Positions 5,563-7,596 of a stretch of 7,596 nt of DNA are shown here, one piece after another. A model generated the notes under the pieces. It was not told the DNA's origin. It saw only the letters and a program-made list of their open reading frames with translations, and did not search any database. Positions within the stretch are counted from its first letter, which is position 1. Every line of letters starts with the position of its first letter. The position numbers were made by a program, and so were the translations under genes. Source of the DNA: an uncultured Candidatus Competibacteraceae bacterium (GTDB lineage: Bacteria > Pseudomonadota > Gammaproteobacteria > Competibacterales > Competibacteraceae); NCBI GenBank assembly GCA_937872125.1, contig CALMNY010000377.1, forward strand, positions 1-7,596, written 5' to 3'.

Positions 5563-6684
5563 TCAAGCCCCTGGCAGCGGCGGCGGCAGGCTAGCAAACA
5601 GCGGCGCCAGTTCCGCTACTTCACCGGCTGCGGTCCAGTTGGCCATGCCCTGCGTCCAGACCAGGGCGGCGCGGGTCAACTGACCGCTTTGCGCCTGGCG
5701 CTGCAACTCGTCTATCGAAAATGGCCCGGCCTGCTGGTTATTGACCGCCACGAAGTAGGATTTGGCGGTCGGCAGTGGCGGGGGCGCTGCTGGCGCGGGA
5801 GCCGGTTGTGGCGCAGGCGCGGGCGGCGCGGGCCGGGCCAGCGTGTCGCTGAGCCGCTGGGCCATCGCCAGCCCCAGCCCCATGTTCAGCGCCTCGGAGC
5901 CGCCGCCCGGATTAGCCGCCGCATCGCGCAGCGCCTCCGCCGCCTGAAACTGGGTGTACTGATCGAGATTGCCGACGATGCCCATGCTGCTGCGCTTGTC
6001 CAGCGCCGCTTCGACTTCCTTGGGCAGCGAGATGTTTTCCACCAGCAGATTGGTCAGTTCCAGCCCAACCGCCTCGAATTCCGGCGCGATGCGCTGCAAC
6101 AGGAACTGGCCGAGCTGATCGTAGTTGCCGGCCAGGTCCAGCGCCGGAATCTTGGACTGGCCGAGGATGTTGGCGAAGCGCGACACCACCATGTTGCGCA
6201 ACTGGTTGGTGATTTCGTCGGTGGTGAAGCGGCCGTCGGTGCCGACGATTTCGCGCAGAAAGGTCGGCGCGTCCTTGACCCGGATGGCGTAGCTGCCGAA
6301 GGCCCGCAGCCGGATCGGCCCGAATTCGGGATCGCGCAGCATCACCGGATTCTGTGTGCCCCATTTGAGATCGGTGAAGCGGCGGGTGCTGAAAAAGTAC
6401 ACCTCGGCCTTGAACGGGCTTTCAAAACCGTGCTTCCACGCCTGCAAGGTGGACAGAATCGGCAGGTTGTTGGTTTTCAGCTCGTACATGCCGGGCTGGA
6501 AGGTGTCGGCCAGTTGACCCTCGTTGACGCACACCGCGACCTGGCCTTCGCGCACGGTCAGCTTGGCGCCGAACTGGATTTCGTTGCCCTGCCGTTCAAA
6601 GCGGTACACCAGGGTGTCGTTCGAGTCGTCCGTCCACTGGATGACGTCAATGAATTCACCCATCAATTTATCCCAAAGTCCCAT
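5563..6684 (-). CDS. SPFH (band-7) protein with C-terminal GYF_2 domain
   Basis: This 373-residue protein is of the 'virion core protein'/YdjI-like branch of SPFH proteins. It opens MGLWDKLMGEFIDVIQWTDD, followed by a band-7 domain to about residue 220 (GAKLTVREGQVAVCVNEGQ, FQPGMYELKTNNLPILSTL, FGSYAIRVKDAPTFLREIVG) and a helical Ala-rich stretch. A proline-rich linker (about 283-307) leads to a GYF_2 domain (about 308-363) with YFVAVNNQQAGPFSIDEL and LVWTQGMANWTAAGE, and a PPPLPG tail. No transmembrane helix is evident, so membrane contact would be peripheral. In Bacillus subtilis the related YdjI works with the membrane stress protein PspA; a similar scaffold role is inferred. ATG 6684 lies 1 bp after the TelA-like stop, with GGAGG (6693-6697) 8 nt upstream, so the two are surely cotranscribed. 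Confidence 0.9.
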   Translation of the reverse strand: MGLWDKLMGEFIDVIQWTDDSNDTLVYRFERQGNEIQFGAKLTVREGQVAVCVNEGQLADTFQPGMYELKTNNLPILSTLQAWKHGFESPFKAEVYFFSTRRFTDLKWGTQNPVMLRDPEFGPIRLRAFGSYAIRVKDAPTFLREIVGTDGRFTTDEITNQLRNMVVSRFANILGQSKIPALDLAGNYDQLGQFLLQRIAPEFEAVGLELTNLLVENISLPKEVEAALDKRSSMGIVGNLDQYTQFQAAEALRDAAANPGGGSEALNMGLGLAMAQRLSDTLARPAPPAPAPQPAPAPAAPPPLPTAKSYFVAVNNQQAGPFSIDELQRQAQSGQLTRAALVWTQGMANWTAAGEVAELAPLFASLPPPLPGA

Positions 6685-6685
6685 G

Positions 6686-7596
6686 TCAGCGGCCTCCAGT
6701 GGGTTGGCGGGTTCGCGCCTGGGCCGACGCCAGCGCCTGGCGCAGTTCGGTTTCGCAGGCTTCCAGTTGCACAGCGGCTTCCTGGCGGCGGCGGCGGCCT
6801 TCGTCGGCGATGCGCAGGCTGTCCTCGATGGTGGCGATCAGGGTCTGATTGGCCTTTTTCACCGTTTCGATGTCGAACACGCCGCGTTCGATCTCGGCGC
6901 GGGTTTGCGCGTTGGCCTGCCGGAGATTGTCCGCATTGGCTTCCAGCAATTGGTTGGTGAGATCGGTGGCGGCCTTGACGGTTTTGGCGGCCTCGCCGGA
7001 ACGGTAGATGGTGATCGCCTGGGCCAGTTGTTGCCGCCACAGCGGCACGGTGTTGACCAGGGTCGAGTTGATCTTGGTGATCAGGCCCTTGTCGTTCTCC
7101 TGCACCAGCCGGATGCTGGGCAGGCTTTGCATGGTGACTTGCCGGGTCAGCTTGAGGTCGTAGACCCGCCGCTCCAGATCGTCGCGGCTGGCGCGCAGGT
7201 CGCGCAGGGTCTGCGCCTTGACCATGTCCTCGCTGGTCGTGACTTCCCGTTCCAGCGCCGGCAACTCTTCCGCATCCACCTTTTGCAGCTTGGCCTCGCC
7301 GGCGGCGATGTACAGTTCCAGGGTGTGGAAGTAGTCGAGATTGGCGGTGTACAGCCGGTCCAGGCCGGCGATGTCGGTGAGCAACTGAGTTTTGTGCTTC
7401 TCCAGGGCGTCGCTGATGTCATCAATCTGGTTGCGCACGGTTTCGTACTGCTGGACGATTTTGACCAGCGGCTTGGCCTTGTTGAAGAGCCGGGCGAAAA
7501 AGCCGGGTTTCTTGTTCGGGTCCAGCTCGTCGAGATCGAAGCCGCGCAGCACCGCGACCATTTCGTTGAGCGCCGAACCGGCGGGGCCGGTGTCCT
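6686..7596 (-). CDS. TelA-family toxic anion resistance protein, C-terminal part
   Basis: This is the C-terminal part (about 300 residues visible) of a TelA/KlaA-family protein (PF05816; relatives include B. subtilis YaaN and YceH). The frame stays open past the ATG at 7561 to the window edge (DTGPAGSALNE precedes MVAVLRGFDLDELDP), so the true start is outside. Family marks are KPGFFARLFNKAKPLVKIV (18-36 from that Met), long coiled-coil-like helices, and the signature QSLPSIRLVQENDKGLITKI with NTVPLWRQQLAQAI (145-183). It is soluble and strongly helical. TelA proteins are associated with tellurite and other toxic-anion tolerance and occur beside Ter genes, though their mechanism is unknown. 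It ends 1 bp before the SPFH start codon, which is strong evidence for one operon. In several bacteria TelA genes follow an XpaC-like gene; one may lie just outside the window. Confidence 0.9.
   Translation of the reverse strand, partial: DTGPAGSALNEMVAVLRGFDLDELDPNKKPGFFARLFNKAKPLVKIVQQYETVRNQIDDISDALEKHKTQLLTDIAGLDRLYTANLDYFHTLELYIAAGEAKLQKVDAEELPALEREVTTSEDMVKAQTLRDLRASRDDLERRVYDLKLTRQVTMQSLPSIRLVQENDKGLITKINSTLVNTVPLWRQQLAQAITIYRSGEAAKTVKAATDLTNQLLEANADNLRQANAQTRAEIERGVFDIETVKKANQTLIATIEDSLRIADEGRRRRQEAAVQLEACETELRQALASAQARTRQPTGGR

Noticed and set aside
5353..6960. 535-codon open frame on the plus strand opposite the SPFH gene
   Set aside because: It is antisense to a clear SPFH gene with domain matches and a good ribosome site. 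Its translation is Arg/Gln/Gly-rich with no recognisable domain, as expected of a GC-rich shadow frame.

Overview
The window is GC-rich, densely coding DNA of a proteobacterium, most likely a gammaproteobacterium. That placement is an inference from codon bias, from an E. coli-like Kbp (YgaU) protein, and from a GC-rich interspersed palindromic repeat that reads as PLPEGEG when translated. An environmental lineage such as Competibacteraceae or Chromatiales would fit, but this is unproven. There is no rRNA, tRNA, CRISPR array, transposase or phage integrase.

The left part reads rightward. Positions 1-1899 hold the 3' part of a large helicase-nuclease of the type III restriction (Res) class, with helicase motifs V and VI and a C-terminal PD-(D/E)XK nuclease. 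A copy of the palindromic repeat lies in frame inside it. Its stop codon overlaps the proposed start of a membrane-anchored spermidine-synthase-like aminopropyltransferase (1896-3395).

The rest reads leftward, convergent with the first two genes. In transcription order from the right edge it holds: a TelA-family (toxic anion resistance) protein, cut at its 5' end by the window; an SPFH/band-7 protein with a proline-rich linker and a C-terminal GYF_2 domain, 1 bp downstream; the small BON-LysM potassium-binding protein Kbp; a DUF533 (YebE/TerB-like) protein whose N-terminal half consists of 21-residue Gly/Leu-rich repeats; and a Uma2-family putative nuclease. The gaps between the last four genes are 79, 72 and 126 bp. 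They hold two more palindromic-repeat copies and one perfect 11-bp hairpin.

Functionally, the TelA-SPFH-Kbp-DUF533 group looks like an envelope or ion stress module: TelA and TerB-like domains are associated with Ter-type stress systems, SPFH proteins with membrane scaffolding, and Kbp with potassium. The aminopropyltransferase is itself a membrane protein that would make polyamines, so the locus may link polyamine chemistry to membrane stress. The Res-type enzyme and Uma2 give it a nuclease-rich flank. These links are inferred from gene order; no component is wholly novel at the family level.
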